NCBI GenBank assembly: GCA_945859605.1
Contig: OX243821.1
Location: forward strand, 20,564,713-20,628,712
Direction of reading: 5' to 3'
DNA from: Lumbricus rubellus
Taxonomy: Eukaryota > Annelida > Clitellata > Crassiclitellata > Lumbricidae
Length of the DNA: 64,000 nucleotides
The position numbers were made by a program, and so were the translations under genes. Positions 22,896 through 36,010 of the stretch are shown piece by piece (the first letter of the stretch is position 1; each line of letters starts with the position of its first letter). The notes under the pieces were generated by a model, which had not been told where the DNA came from, searched no databases, and worked only from the letters and a program-made list of their open reading frames with translations.

Positions 22896-23300
22896 CTATT
22901 TGCATGCAGTCTGAGAGCTTGGCCTAAGTACACACTGCATCATTCCGAGTGCAAAATCTATTTTGGCGAGTGTGTGTGAACCAATACTGCAGGTTTTTCC
23001 TGTGTGCATTCTTTGCATGCGGTCTGAGAGCTTGGACTTGTACACACACAGCATCATTCCGAGTACAAAATAGTGTGTGTGAACCAATACTGCAGGTTTT
23101 TCCTGTGTGCATTCTTTGCATGCGGTCTGAGAGCTTGGACTTGTACACACACAGCATCATTCCGAGTACAAAATAGTGTGTGTGAACCAATACTGCAGGT
23201 TTTTCCTGTGTGCATTCTTTGCATGCGGTCTGAGAGCTTGGACTTGTACACACACAGCATCATTCCGAGTACAAAAGAGTGTGTGTGTGAACCAATTAAA
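22896..23300. repeat. 103 bp tandem repeat, about four units
   Basis: Units begin TTGCATGCGGTCTGAGAGCT at 23013, 23116 and 23219 (103 bp apart), preceded by a diverged 115 bp unit near 22899. Each contains ACTGCAGGTTTTTCCTG and TACACACACAGCATCATTCC. Overlapping frames on both strands are chance products of the repeat. Confidence 0.95.
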
Positions 23301-23711
23301 AATAATTTTTGGAATTACATGCATTAAATCAAATGGTCTTGAAATTTTTAAATAAAATTCATATTAACAATCAAATAAAATTCATTGCACTGGGAGCGCT
23401 TCTGAATGGCCACGGCTGTGAGCAGCGCTGTAGAAATTGCTGATTACATTATATTACAGAACAATACATTCTGATTTCTGAGTGATGTTTGTAATTGTAA
23501 TCTGACACCACTTAAGCGCCACTTTAAGAAAGCACTCTTCAGGGATCTACAGACCAACAAGAAACTAAATTAGCAATCAATAACTCATTTATTATTCCAG
23601 TGACATTGAAATTGACATTGCAGAAAAAAAATCATAGCACCTAAATGAATGCAAAGGACATCAAAGTGGGACAGGAGAGCCATTTACCTAGGGCAGTCTG
23701 AGCTTCTCGGA
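23301..23711. other. Unannotated spacer segment
   Basis: No gene, clear repeat or element recognised. One short stretch (GCACTGGGAGCGCTTCTGAA) faintly resembles the LINE/SINE 3' end. Confidence 0.5.
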
Positions 23712-25085
23712 AGCAATATGCTGGCACTAAAACTAGTCATGCAAAGATATCCAAGCTTCAATGTAAGTTAAGATACTGTGCAAAAATATTTAGAATCATA
23801 ACATACAGCCAAACATACACCAAACATAAGCTGTGACACAAGCAGAGGCCTAATAGATATCAATTCTAATATGATGCACAGGTCACCACTGTAACATAAC
23901 TGAACCAAGATATAAGCCAACTGTATCTGCCATTGAATAGTGCTATTTTTGAAACATGTTTAGGTTATAAGCAGATAATCACACTTGCAATATGCTGGCA
24001 CTAAAACTAGTCATGCAAAAGATATCCAAGCTTCAATGTAAGTTAAGATACTGTGCAAAAAAATTAGAATTATAATATGCAGACAACATAAAACCAAACA
24101 TAAGCTGGCACAGAAGCAGAGGCCTAATAGATATCAGTTCTAATATGATGCACAGGTCACCACTGTAACATAACTGAAACAAGATATAAGCCAACTGTAT
24201 CTGCCATTGAATAGTGCTATTTTTGAAACATGTTTAGGTTATAAGCAGATAATCACACTTGCAATATGCTGGCACTAAAACTAGTCATGCAAAGATATCC
24301 AAGCTTCAATGTAAGTTAAGATACTGTGCAAAAAAATTTAGAATCATAACATACAGCCAAACATAAAACCAAACATAAGCTGGCACAGAAGCAGAGGCCT
24401 AATAGATATCAATTCTAATATGATGCACAGGTCACCACTGTAACATAACTGAAACAAGATATAAGCCAACTGTATCTGCCATTGAATAGTGCTATTTTTG
24501 AAACATGTTTAGGTTATAAGCAGATAATCACACTTGCAATATGCTGGCACTAAAACTAGTCATGCAAAAGATATCCAAGCTTCAATGTAAGTTAAGATAC
24601 TGTGCAAAAAAATTAGAATTATAATATGCAGACAACATAAAACCAAACATAAGCTGGCACAGAAGCAGAGGCCTAATAGATATCAATTCTAATATGATGC
24701 ACAGGTCACCACTGTAACATAACTGAAACAAGATATAAGCCAACTGTATCTGCCATTGAATAGTGCTATTTTTGAAACATGTTTAGGTTATAAGCAGATA
24801 ATCACACTTGCAATATGCTGGCACTAAAACTAGTCATGCAAAAGATATCCAAGCTTCAATGTAAGTTAAGATACTGTGCAAAAAAATTAGAATTATAATA
24901 TGCAGACAACATAAAACCAAACATAAGCTGGCACAGAAGCAGAGGCCTAATAGATATCAATTCTAATACGATGCACAGGTCACCAATGTGACATAGCTGA
25001 ACCAAGATACAAGCCAACTGTATCTGCCATTGAATAGTGCTTTTTTTGAAACATGTTCAGGTTATAAGCAGATCACTACTCTTCT
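23712..25085. repeat. 275 bp tandem repeat, five units in A-B-A-B-B order
   Basis: Units start at GCAATATGCTGGCACTAAAA: 23712, 23987, 24261, 24536 and 24810, so the period is 274-275 bp. Units 1 and 3 carry AATCATAACATACAGCC; units 2, 4 and 5 carry AATTATAATATGCAGAC. That alternation is a small higher-order repeat. The last unit is more diverged and fades out near 25085. No conserved frame. Confidence 0.95.
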
Positions 25086-25755
25086 CGCAGGCACTAATCT
25101 ATACAGCTGTTTTATAGTCCTCAATATAAGCACTTAAAATGTATAGTCCATCAATTCACCCAGTTGTATAGTCACTCAAGTTTTAGACAATTAACAAATG
25201 TATTGCCCATAAACTCAAACAGTTTAAAAATTTCTGGCCCATAAACTCAACCAGTTTGAAAATGTCAACTGCACCGGCACAACCTACTTATCGCACTGTT
25301 TAAAAATCCATCAATTCAACCTGTTTAAACATATCGAAGGATTGTATAGTATCATCAATTATAGTCTTGTGAATTTATAATGATGTACATGGTTCGTCCT
25401 TCATTATTATCACTAAGAGAATTAATTATTAAGAGTTAAGGTTGGGCTACGGAATCAATTATTATATTCTATTATATTCTATTTATGTTGCTCGTCTGGA
25501 CTGTGTTATGACAATACTTGAATAGAAGTTATGCAAACTGTAGACACAAGTTTTGACAGTCAGCAAACAACAATGTTGAAAAATCAATTTTCATCAGGAT
25601 CTAACTGCAACTGCAACAAGATCCGAAACATTAGAGCAGCAATAAGAAAAGCCAAGCAAAAAGGTTATAGATGATAAAACAACACTATTTTCAGCAACAA
25701 TTCTATTTTTACAGGGCAGTCATGATGAAAAATTAGAAAATTTCTCTATTTATGA
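25086..25755. other. AT-rich DNA 3' of the recombinase-like exon
   Basis: Includes a loose repeat of CATAAACTCAACCAGTTTGAAAA-like phrases at 25150-25330. On the minus strand this would be the 3' flank of the exon ending at 25756. No gene seen. Confidence 0.5.
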
Positions 25756-26468
25756 CTATTTCTTAGGCCCACGGTACATCTTAGACTTATGTTTGTTGAT
25801 CTGTGTGTTGACGTAAAATTTTACACTTTTCCATGTCCGATCGGCAAGCGCTGGTTCCTTGGCTTTTGCATTTAAGCAATCCAGTTGTCTAGGACACTTC
25901 AGTTTCTGTATGAAAGTAGACAACTGTCTGGTAACTGCTTCTGTTTCTTCCTTAGACCATATCTTGTATTCTCTGCTCCTATTCCCTATTTTCTTGGCAT
26001 CAAAATTGTAGCCGTCAGCATTTATATCACGATCAGAGACAATGTCGTGATTTTGACCCTTGTCAAGAACTACATCAGCATCAACATCCTTACCATCTGC
26101 ACTCTCTTCTCTGTCACGATCATCATCATGATCATGACAGAGATCATCAACATGATCATCATCATCATGATGATCATCATCGTCAGAGTGGTTTTCACCC
26201 GCAATTTCATAATCTGAATTGATGTCTTCATCAGCACCATCAACATTTATCTCATCCAAGGACTTTCCATAGAAACGCTGCACATCACCTCGTTCCATAA
26301 GCAGCAAAACTTTACTGAGTTTAGCCACCATCATAGTGTCTTCCGGCAACCTATAATACTCCCGATGCACGCGAATGTCATGACCCATGAACTTTGCAAG
26401 GAGGTCTAATTCATGTCCGTGGAGATTGAGAAGCTGTGAAATGGTTGCAACATGCTTGCGAAGACCTA
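25756..26468 (-). CDS. Tyrosine-recombinase-like protein, last exon (Crypton/DIRS-type catalytic end)
   Basis: On the minus strand an acceptor AAATCAG at 26469 opens an exon reading GLRKHVATISQLLNLHGHEL, then DLLAKFMGHDIRVHREYYRL. This lines up with the C-terminal box of tyrosine recombinases: LR-H (box II arginine), GH (box III) and the nucleophilic tyrosine in HREYYR. An acidic His/Asp-rich linker and a C-terminal domain (YKIWSKEETEAVTRQL, then RTWKSVKFYV) follow before the stop at 25756. The same end domain occurs, to my recollection, in uncharacterised recombinase-derived proteins of cnidarians, molluscs and fish. Upstream catalytic residues must lie in earlier exons. It could be a domesticated host gene or a degraded transposon; the frame is intact for 237 codons. 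Confidence 0.65.
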
Positions 26469-27280
26469 CTGATTTAATTTAAATGACTGTTTTGTGCTGC
26501 TATGACAAGATCAATATGGGAGCCATTCAATTATATTACCTCTCTTTTCTCTTTTCTCTTGACTTGTAAATCATTATCAGTTTATTAATCATTATTATGT
26601 TTCTACCACTTACAATAATCAGCCACACAATTACTGACACTTTTTCGTTCTTACAATCAAGACTTGGTCTGTGGAAAAACAGAATTTGTAATAAATCACC
26701 TGGAAAGTACAAATTCAAACCTTTCAAACAACAGCATCCGTATAATTCATGAAGTGTGCTGTGTCAACCAAAATAAAGTTTAAACAAGCGAAATTATATT
26801 TTAAAAGTTACTCATACCTAGTAAAGCATTCTTCCACTGTATGCGTTGATTCTACGAATGACATGTCATGTGAAGATTTCTTTCCCAGTTTTGTCTTGGT
26901 AAATAAAATTGGCAGTTCTTCAGATGTCTGGTCAGATTATGAGGTGCAAGGTTGTTGTTTTAACTGTAAGCCCTGCTGCCACTTATTCATCTTCCAAGAC
27001 AAACCAGCAGTGCAGTGCTTGAGCTCACAGCATCGTATCCATCGTTGCTCCGTCTCTTTCTAATTGCGGCAACACTTTGGCAAGTTACCAAGTTAGGAGC
27101 TGTCAATCCTTGCATTCTGTATGATGCGAGCAACATCTGTTGCCCTCTGGATTGATAGCTGACAGATTCATTCTGCCCTGTAATAAACGTTCACAAAACG
27201 ATATTATTTATCACATTGGACATTGATTGGTAGGCTAAATACTTATGTTAAATAACTGATAACAATAACAACAATAATAT
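26469..27280. other. Non-coding or unresolved; one unrecognised plus-strand frame
   Basis: A 104-codon plus frame at 26749-27063 contains cysteine pairs (CCFNCKPCC), but I recognise no family and see no splice signals supporting it. It lies between exons of the minus-strand gene model and is more likely intron. Confidence 0.4.
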
Positions 27281-27281
27281 T

Positions 27282-27283
<2 letters not shown>

Positions 27284-27328
<45 letters not shown>

Positions 27329-27358
27329 CTGCTACTGCTGCTGCTGCTGCTACTGCTG

Positions 27359-27424
<66 letters not shown>
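27284..27424. repeat. (CTG)n/(CTA)n trinucleotide tract
   Basis: CTG-rich units pass into about 22 CTA units. The poly-serine frame on the minus strand is a translation of the repeat. Confidence 0.95.
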
Positions 27425-27791
27425 TCTGGTATCTGTTCCATCCAGCTTTAACGCCATAGCCCTCAGCGGGTCATTTGTTCAAACAGAATTTGTCGAATAA
27501 TAGCAGTACTAATAATAATGAAGCTTATAATAATATTATTTTTGGCATTTCACGTTGGGGCTAAAGAAGTTAAATGTAGAGAAGACATTAAATTTATGCA
27601 AAGAATTTATGGCAGTTTATAAGACAGTTCAAGAGAAAACCACGACCCATGGTAGCACCATCACTGAATAAATATTTAACACTTATTTAAGAATAATTAA
27701 AGTTTTGACACCACTGGTACAAGCACATTGCATCGTATGGCATCATGCTGTATTGCATCATATTGTATTTTGTTCGATTGTGAATGCGTAC

Positions 27792-27882
27792 CTTGCGTTG
27801 CTGTGACGGGTGCCCTCCACGGATCTGTCTGGACAGTGCTGCGTCTGGGTGCAGAGACCGTGAGACCTTGAGACCTTGCCTG
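27792..27882 (-). CDS. Candidate internal exon, minus strand
   Basis: Bounded by TTCTTTTCAG and a GTACGC donor. Reads QARSQGLTVSAPRRSTVQTD, then PWRAPVTATQ, and ends in phase 1. The recombinase-like exon begins with two bases, so the two would join in frame. The family is not recognised. Confidence 0.35.
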
Positions 27883-28441
27883 CTGAAAAGAACAATGGAA
27901 AACTGTAAACAAAGAATAGAAAGCTTTGGGAAACCTGGTCATCCTCAAAAGACATTGTTATAGGAAATTTATAGACAAAAGGCATTATGTATTGTCAATT
28001 TATAGACAAAATACAATGAGATGGACAATTTATATAGCACTACTAAAATATGGAGTTTCTTTAAAACTTAACGAGCACTTTGAAGATCATGCAATTGTGG
28101 TAGAGTGGTTAACGATTTACATAGTGCTCACTGCTAAAATACGGAGCTTATTTAAATATCACCGTGTACTTGTCAGATTGAATTAATAAACGAATTATAA
28201 TATTATTATCAACATTATTATTATTATCAACATCATTAATATTATTTTAAAAATTTCCTAAGATTAGCATTATGCAACTACAGAGCCTTATTATAATTAT
28301 TATCCTTTTACAATTTTCTCCTCCTAACACCACCTTACACCACCGCTGCACTATAGCACTCTTGCATTTTGCAAAGCCAATCCCAAGCTCGGATAAAAAA
28401 AAGAGGGCAACGCTACTGATCTTCACCATCACACAGCATAC

Positions 28442-28542
28442 CTTAATGCCCGTGTTCTGCGAGTATCTGTCTTGAGCAGCCAGCGTCTTCTCCATCACCG
28501 TCTTGACGACATTCTTCTGCGTCCGGTGATTCGGCATAGTAC
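28442..28542 (-). CDS. Candidate internal exon, minus strand
   Basis: Bounded by TTCTTCGGCAG and a GTATGC donor. Reads TMPNHRTQKNVVKTVMEKTL, then AAQDRYSQNTGIK, and ends at phase 0, compatible with the candidate exon at 27792-27882. The codon usage looks coding (many G/C third positions in AT-rich surroundings). No family recognised. Confidence 0.4.
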
Positions 28543-28630
28543 CTGCCGAAGAAACAAAATGATGAATAATACATAAATTCTCCACCAAATACAAGGGTTT
28601 ATCGTTCTGTAAATGCTTGCCGAGAACCAT

Positions 28631-29820
28631 TAGAAATCACAGATACAGTCGCCAAATGGAAACATATCACGAAACCAGATAATTACTTGTAAACACAATT
28701 TATTCATGCATTTACACTCTGTCTACGGTCTGTGAATACATGAGATTTTTGAGGGGGATTCCATTTCATTGTTGATGTTCAATAGAAATGGTCGTAAAAT
28801 ACACAGAAGTAGTCTTACAAATAGGAAACTTAATATGTTTACGCATAAAGCCAGCCCAAACTGATTTAAAATGACAAAATCTAGTCAATCGGCCGCTAAA
28901 TAACTCATTCAGTGTCATTTTTAAATATGTGACAAATGATAAATTAAAATATCAGGTAGTATTTTATCAACACATTACGATTATTATTATTATCATAATA
29001 AATATTGATATCAAAGCACACCGACAGAGAATGTCAAATTGAAACGCGCTTGAGGAACAAGGTTTCCACATTAGTTAAGCCTATATTTTCCTGTGATGAC
29101 ACCCTGGCCCACCACTTGCTGGAAGATGTTCACATTGGCCCGCCACTCAAAAAGGTTTGACACCCTTGGTGTAGATGGACAAGAACCGTGGTGAGCAGGG
29201 GGTACGCGCTTTCGATTGCGTATTATAGACCAACCTTCGATTATGCCTACTATTAGTGTTTCCTACTATTAACGCTATGATACAAATGCTTGAATAACTT
29301 GCCTTAAGCTTCAACCCCGATCTAAGTATCGCAAACTTGAAAAGATTTTAAAATATAAACAAAATAATAGTCTATCTCTTCCCTTTCGCCACGCTTAACA
29401 CAGTCGATAGTGTATTCGTTCTTCTTAGGCGCAGATCTACGAAACCTAGCCCAATACTAGCCCAGTTGAAGAAACACACTCCAAAATCAGGCAAAAGTAC
29501 ATACGTGTGTGAATCTGGTGGAAACGTGTTTCTTAGCTCTCGGATTGCGAAAAGTTAAGCTCCGCCCACGACAAACCGAGAGCTTGACAAAATCGCGATT
29601 TTAAAATACTTCACCGATTCGAATTTCAAAAATATTAATAAATATAGAAGATATTATTGTTAGCTATCTTTCAGTATGTTTGTTTTGTTAAAATTGTATG
29701 TTATAATTTTGCAAATAATTCATAATGGGCTCGCAATCCGAGAGCGTCCTCATACGCCTTCACTTTGCGGCTAGTGCCTCGGACCGTTGCTGTGGGTACA
29801 TAGACGCGCCTTCGGAAGGT
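28631..29820. other. Spacer end, no gene; hAT remnant
   Basis: Positions 29098-29168 have the look of a worn hAT end (GGTTTGACACCCTTG, GGCCCGCCACT). CTCTCGGATT-type words recur at 29537 and 29738. No gene seen. Confidence 0.5.
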
Positions 29821-29832
29821 ATGTAATGCGTA

Positions 29833-30018
<186 letters not shown>

Positions 30019-30503
30019 CAATATGGAATTGACAAACGCCTTCTCTATCCACCCAAAAAACTTCCCAACGCATCCATTCTCTCATGCATGCACCCTATCC
30101 CCGCGGGAGACAATTGAGAGCATCGCTCCAACGACCCTACCCCACCCTCACGCACATCCCCTCCCTCCTTTCATTCCTCCCCCCCCCCCCGTATTGTCCA
30201 GAACGGCGGCGGCAACCACAAAGGGGCGGCAAGTTCAAAGGGCATCAGCTTTTCGCCGTTTTAATTAGATCATTCTTGCGATATTTCGATTCGATTAGCC
30301 CAGGTATAATGACGGCATCAATTGGATAAACGACCTGGCCTTCTTTGTGTTACTGGCTCTAAGGGGGCATGACCCTGGACTCGGCGGGGTTGACTTCCCT
30401 CGATCTTGTCTTTGCACTGGCTTCCAGTGTATACAATAACGTAACGACTTAGTTCACATGGAATGACACACCCCGCGAAAAATCTTGAGCTGTTGTTAAC
30501 AAG

Positions 30504-30541
<38 letters not shown>
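30504..30541. repeat. (ATC)n microsatellite
   Basis: Twelve or so ATC units. The surrounding 30020-31190 is duplicated-block DNA with worn repeats and no gene. Confidence 0.9.
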
Positions 30542-31195
30542 GTGTTGTTAACAAGTACATAATAATAATAGTAATATCCTCATCCCCCCAAATACTATAC
30601 GCAACTACCCCCAGAAAATTGGACGAGTCTGGTTTAGATGTAATAATGCATGTTGATTCAATGATATGCAAAGTCTGTATGCTTTGGGGAATTCGAAGGA
30701 AACAAAATAGCAGACTTTTCATGAAAAGCAGTTATAAGAAGTTTTCTGAAAGCGCGCACTCTGCGGAATTGGCCAACGAAAATGAGGCAATGCGGCAAGA
30801 TTCCAATGCGTATTTAAATCAAACGATGTTCGGTGTCTGGGTGATTTTCGGAGCGCCACCTAAAACTGCAACTGCTACTGCATGCAAGGGCGCCCGCAGA
30901 CATTTTAGCAGGAGGAGGCAAAAAATTTTGGTCACAGTTCATTTTTTTAGTAAGAGCTTGAAAATGCTAAGCACTTTACACGGTCATTTTTTCACAGAGG
31001 TTTCCAAATGTCAATTTCTCAGTTTCACTTAATTTTTTATCATTAGCTTATCTGGTAGGCCTATACCGTTATAGAGCCTTTTTAGTGTGAAGAAATTTGT
31101 TAAAAACCAAAGAATAGTAGTTTTAACAAGGAAAAATCGTTTTTCTAGAGGGTGCAAATGCCAATTCTTGCCCCTATGAGTGGGCGCCCATGTGC

Positions 31196-31590
31196 CCCTG
31201 GGTCACTGTGCAATGACCAATGATAGACTTGACTAATACTTAGGCCCCTATATGTAATTAGTTATACCGATTGCAATGCTTCTAATGACCAGACCATGGG
31301 ACAATTAAGACACGCGCGACGAGTAAGACAAAGGCCCGATACAATTATAAGAGCGTAATTATGATTAATTATGCATTCATTTATAGTCATGTGACGTTGA
31401 TTGACAGATTGCTAATTCAACGGCGTCATCCGCCCCGCCCATGTCGCTTTCAAGATGATTGACAGGGCGATAAGAATATTTATTATCTGTGAACGCCGAT
31501 CAAGGTTTAATACTCAAGGAGCCGAAGAGCCCGGCACTCACCCCGTCTGAGGCCAGGCAAATAAAACTGTTTGATTCACCGGGCTGACAA
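31196..31590. promoter_or_regulatory. Conserved non-coding block with two PBC/MEIS-type sites, copy 2
   Basis: Counterpart of 3311-3690. TGATTGACAG occurs at 31398-31407 and 31456-31465 with the same spacing as in copy 1. The surrounding TAATTA, ATTTATAG and GATAAG sites are kept. Confidence 0.5.
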
Positions 31591-31594
31591 ACCA

Positions 31595-32090
31595 TTGGCT
31601 CGCATATAGCTATACATCGGTAAGAGCGATGGCCGCTCTTATGTACGCGACTCTGTGAAAGAGATTCAAAATCTCGGGCTAGCACGGTGCGTCCACGGGG
31701 ACCTAAACTGTTTGTATGTGCACTTGTTATAGCGCCCCTTCAAGCTCTCGCTATACTCAAAGGCGCTCCCGAATGCAGAGCGGACACTGCATCGTAGTTT
31801 CACGCCGAAGCGCTGAGCAATTGTGAGTGAAGGACTTGCCCAAGGTCCTTATACGCGGCGACTTGAGGTGGATTCGAACCTCGAACCTTCCGGCTCCAAG
31901 GCAACGACGCCACCACTACATCCCCGCGCCCCACGCTTTGCTACATCGGTAAGAGCGCTGGCCGCGCGTCTGTACGCGACTCTGTGAAAGAGAGCGTGCG
32001 GGCCGCAGATCGCTTCCCGAAGGTGGCTATTTCAGAGATTCAAAATCTCGGGCTAGCACGGCCCGTCCACGGGGACCTAAAATGACGTGG
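31595..32090. mobile_element. Two tRNA-like family B units flanking a family A SINE
   Basis: Family B units at 31605-31708 (internally shortened) and 31938-32090 (GCTACATCGGTAAGAGCGCT ... CACGGGGACCTAA). Between them lies a family A SINE on the minus strand (31711-31934) with its B box GGTTCGAATCC and the LINE-like 3' end. Block 1 lacks the family A copy here. Confidence 0.55.
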
Positions 32091-32469
32091 CGACACTAAT
32101 CATCTTTGAAATGACAGTGTCGTTAAAAATGTAACAAGTGAGGGCTGACAAACTCACGTACGCTTTGTAGTGAACATAGAGGATAGCGGGGATTCGCGGG
32201 GACCAAAAAAATTATAATTATTTTTTTTAACAAACTCAATCTTCAAATATTTTTTTATTTTCTCGTGCCGTTGTTAATTGCTTTCCATATATACTCATTG
32301 AATGAACGAATTAATTACCCGCTTAGGGTAAAATCGAAGTGACAGCGTAAATACACATACATTCAATCTATTATAAGACATCAAAAGCCAAAGGCGTGGT
32401 AATAAAAAAAAATCGGGGTTGAATTTCGGGGAGTTGCCAATGGACACAATTAAAGATATATCTATATAT

Positions 32470-32935
<466 letters not shown>

Positions 32936-33435
32936 AGTTTGCGACGCAGAGGTGTGAGCTGCGAAATTCACAATAATTTCACAGCAGGTGAATGCATCAG
33001 GCAACATGCAGTCTGCCAAAGGCGCCTGCAAAGAATAATGGGATCTGTCACATGTGGGAGCAATTCCCAGAATTTTTGGCAAAACTAAATCATGTAAGTG
33101 CCATGGTGCAATTTTTCGGTATTAGATAGTACAAAGTCAAATTTTAGGCTATAAATCTTAATTTCATTTTTATTCTCAGACCGTGTGTGGTCTTTTGGCA
33201 AGCAACGGCGGGATATAAATTATAAACACGTCGTCTGCAAGCCATAGAAAAGCTACGTTGGTGAGTTTCTTGACACCCTTTGTCTATATAGTCGGTGAAT
33301 ATATATTATACTCCGTAGGGTAAAAGCCAGATTGGTCGGGGAGGCGGTAACCCCCGCCATGGCAGGAGTATAAAGATTATTTTACTTTCCTCCTCCTGCT
33401 CCTGATCCTTCTCCTGCTCCTCCACCTGCTCCTCC

Positions 33436-33565
<130 letters not shown>

Positions 33566-33743
33566 CAGACACACACAGACATACATATACGGAAACAGGC
33601 AGGCAGACAGACGGATACGCACATGCAGAATATATAAGATCTCGCACTTTATCTCAAACAAATAAAAAATACAAATCTACCAGCTTAAGGCAGGGATGTA
33701 CGACTTATACGTCTCCAATTCTCCCAACCTGCATAGCCTATAC

Positions 33744-34088
33744 CAGTGGTTCCCATTGCAACCTTTTTTGACTGAAGGGCCGCTTTTTCTAATTTGGAAG
33801 ACACGAGGGCCATTGTTTCTTAGTGGAAGGACATTAGGGGGCCACAAGGCTAAAATTTAATTAACTGAAAGCATATAAATTTGTCATAATTGATTCAAAA
33901 TAGAATGCTTTATGTTATTTATAGACGTAAAAATAAAATAATTTGTAATAGAAAATAATTTGGTGTTCTATCCTGTCCAAATTGTCAAATTTTTCATTAT
34001 TTGTTAAAAGTTCTTTGAGAGATGAGGGCCACTTTTTGAGGCCTGGCGGGCCACTTTTGGCCCGCGGGCCACGGGTTGGGAACCACTG
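33744..34088. mobile_element. hAT MITE, 345 bp (shared with block 1)
   Basis: Same insertion as 6259-6598, with target duplication GCCTATAC at 33736-33743 and 34089-34096. There is a small insertion near the left end (CCCATTGCAACC). Confidence 0.9.
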
Positions 34089-34372
34089 GCCTATACCCTT
34101 CAAACAAATAAAATGGGTTTGTGTGTGTGTGCGTGCGCCAAGAGGTCAGGTCATTCGATCTGACATGCGTTGACAAATCTGCCCATCATCATCATCATCA
34201 TGTTCTAAGTCGCCATCACTGCATGGGGAGAGGGTTAAGGGTATACAGGTAAACACTCTGCAGCATGAAGAGCGCACGGAAACGGCGGGCTTGCTTCCTG
34301 TCACCATCTCAAAAGTCGATTCAACCTTCCATTCAGCAGATGGCGTTGGTAAAACTGAGCAGTATATGCATG

Positions 34373-34520
34373 TAAGAATTGTGGAAATATGACTGGGGAC
34401 CTGGGGTTAGGAGGTTGGACAATGATCCACTTGGAATTTGGGTGTGAAAAACATACTTTAACATGGGGCTCTAAGAAAGACTGGGGGTTGAAACCCAAAA
34501 CCCCGGCAATTCTCACCCTG
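34373..34520. mobile_element. MITE-like element, only in copy 2
   Basis: AAGAATTGTGGAAATA ... GGCAATTCTCACCCTGAG. The inverse of this sequence occurs at 63147-63287 in the quinone-oxidoreductase gene. Block 1 has an uninterrupted sequence here (near 6885). Confidence 0.55.
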
Positions 34521-34764
34521 AGTATATGACGTGATGGATGCGTTGCATAGTTGCCAGAAAGTTACACATTCGATTTTTTAAATATTTTGTCATCATCCAT
34601 TCATACTATAAATGTATTGTAATCGTATAATGTGCCATACTGCTTAGACCTTTAGTTGCTATAACTATTATATTTTTATTTTTTATCATTATTACTAGCA
34701 TAATAATAATAACTTATTATTATGATGATTAATTATATTATTATTATCATTATTATCATTAGTG

Positions 34765-34766
34765 AA

Positions 34767-34823
<57 letters not shown>

Positions 34824-34830
34824 AATTATT
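34765..34830. repeat. (ATT)n microsatellite
   Basis: About 20 ATT units inside AT-rich DNA that runs from 34640 to 34870. Confidence 0.9.
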
Positions 34831-35261
34831 ATTATGACTATTATTATGATTATAATTATTATCATAAAAAATAATAGTGATTGTGATTATCTACCATAAT
34901 CATAAACAGTCGTCGTCATCACCATCATCATCGCAATTAACGAAATCATCATCACAAAAATGTAGCATCATTTTTTCCTCCATACAAAAAACTCCATCTA
35001 CAGCCCATAACATTATGTCACAAGTTGTCCATTCTTGGCTCCTCTACTACAACGAAATTCAACAATCATTTTGTCCACTACACCCAATTTTCCCGCTATA
35101 GTCCACAACTAAATCCACGCAAAGTCCAGACAGTTTTATTACTCGTAAAGCATCCAAACACCCCGCTACAAATACCCCTCCTCTAATCGAACAACCAATT
35201 TCCTTGGCCTTAGCAGCGGACAACACGACTCAAACGTCCGCCACGATAAACGCTACAGTTG

Positions 35262-35660
35262 ACGTGTTTACATATTGACACAGACAGGTCAACAAGAAGA
35301 GAAAGATAGCCGCTCCGCAGCGCCGCAGCGGCCCTCAGCCAATCGCGTGATCCCATTCAAAGGCGCCGCTCGCGGTGGGCGTGGCTACCGGCGCGTCAGT
35401 CACGGCATCTCGACGCTCGGGCTGTGATTGGTCGACGGCGTAGAGTTGGACGTGTCAATCAACGTGGCGGCGAATGGCCGGATTCGACTCGTGTAAACGA
35501 AACGTTTGTTCATTTATCACGTGTGTATCGGTGGTAAGCTGAGGTTGTTGGATGGATGTACGGATGGAGGAGGAGGTGTGAGAGCTAATTAGACCCTAAT
35601 TAGTGGCGACTTGGCTTTTTAATTAACGGGGTGTTATTAGTGACCCCACGGAAAGTGGGC
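35262..35660 (+). promoter_or_regulatory. Conserved GC-rich block with CCAAT boxes, copy 2
   Basis: Counterpart of 7620-8060, with AGCCAATCG, GTGATTGGTCG, GGGCGTGGC and the downstream TTAATTAACGGGGTG all kept. About 9.5 kb upstream of the first recognised exon of Irx copy 2. Confidence 0.45.
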
Positions 35661-35904
35661 GTGGTCTACGGTGTTTGGATTTCATTTCGATCTTTTCCTT
35701 GGTGGTATAGCCGAATAGGTTAGGCCTTGCACGCCACGTTCAGAAGGTACGCATCATCGTGGCTTCGGATACTAAGCTTAACACTATATGGAGCCGACGT
35801 AAGAACACAACTAGGTAACTTCCGGTTCTGCACAAATCCAGGTAATTATACATAAATCTTCGTTCATTACGTATTTCAAATTCAAACGGACACATTACGG
35901 TATG

Positions 35905-36010
35905 ATAATGATTACAATTCATATAGCTATAGTAACTGCAGGGGAGCGCCCCTGAGTAGAGTCTTGAAGGGCGCTATATAAGTACATTGAATGAATGAAT
36001 GAATGAATGA
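35905..36010 (+). mobile_element. Isolated LINE/SINE 3' end
   Basis: Counterpart of 8305-8392: GGGAGCGCCCCTGAGTAG, then TTGAAGGGCGCTATATAAGT and a GAATGAATG tail. Confidence 0.6.

Noticed and set aside
22896..23327. Overlapping 70-110 codon frames on both strands
   Set aside because: They follow the 103 bp tandem repeat in every frame; repeat period 103 is not a multiple of three.
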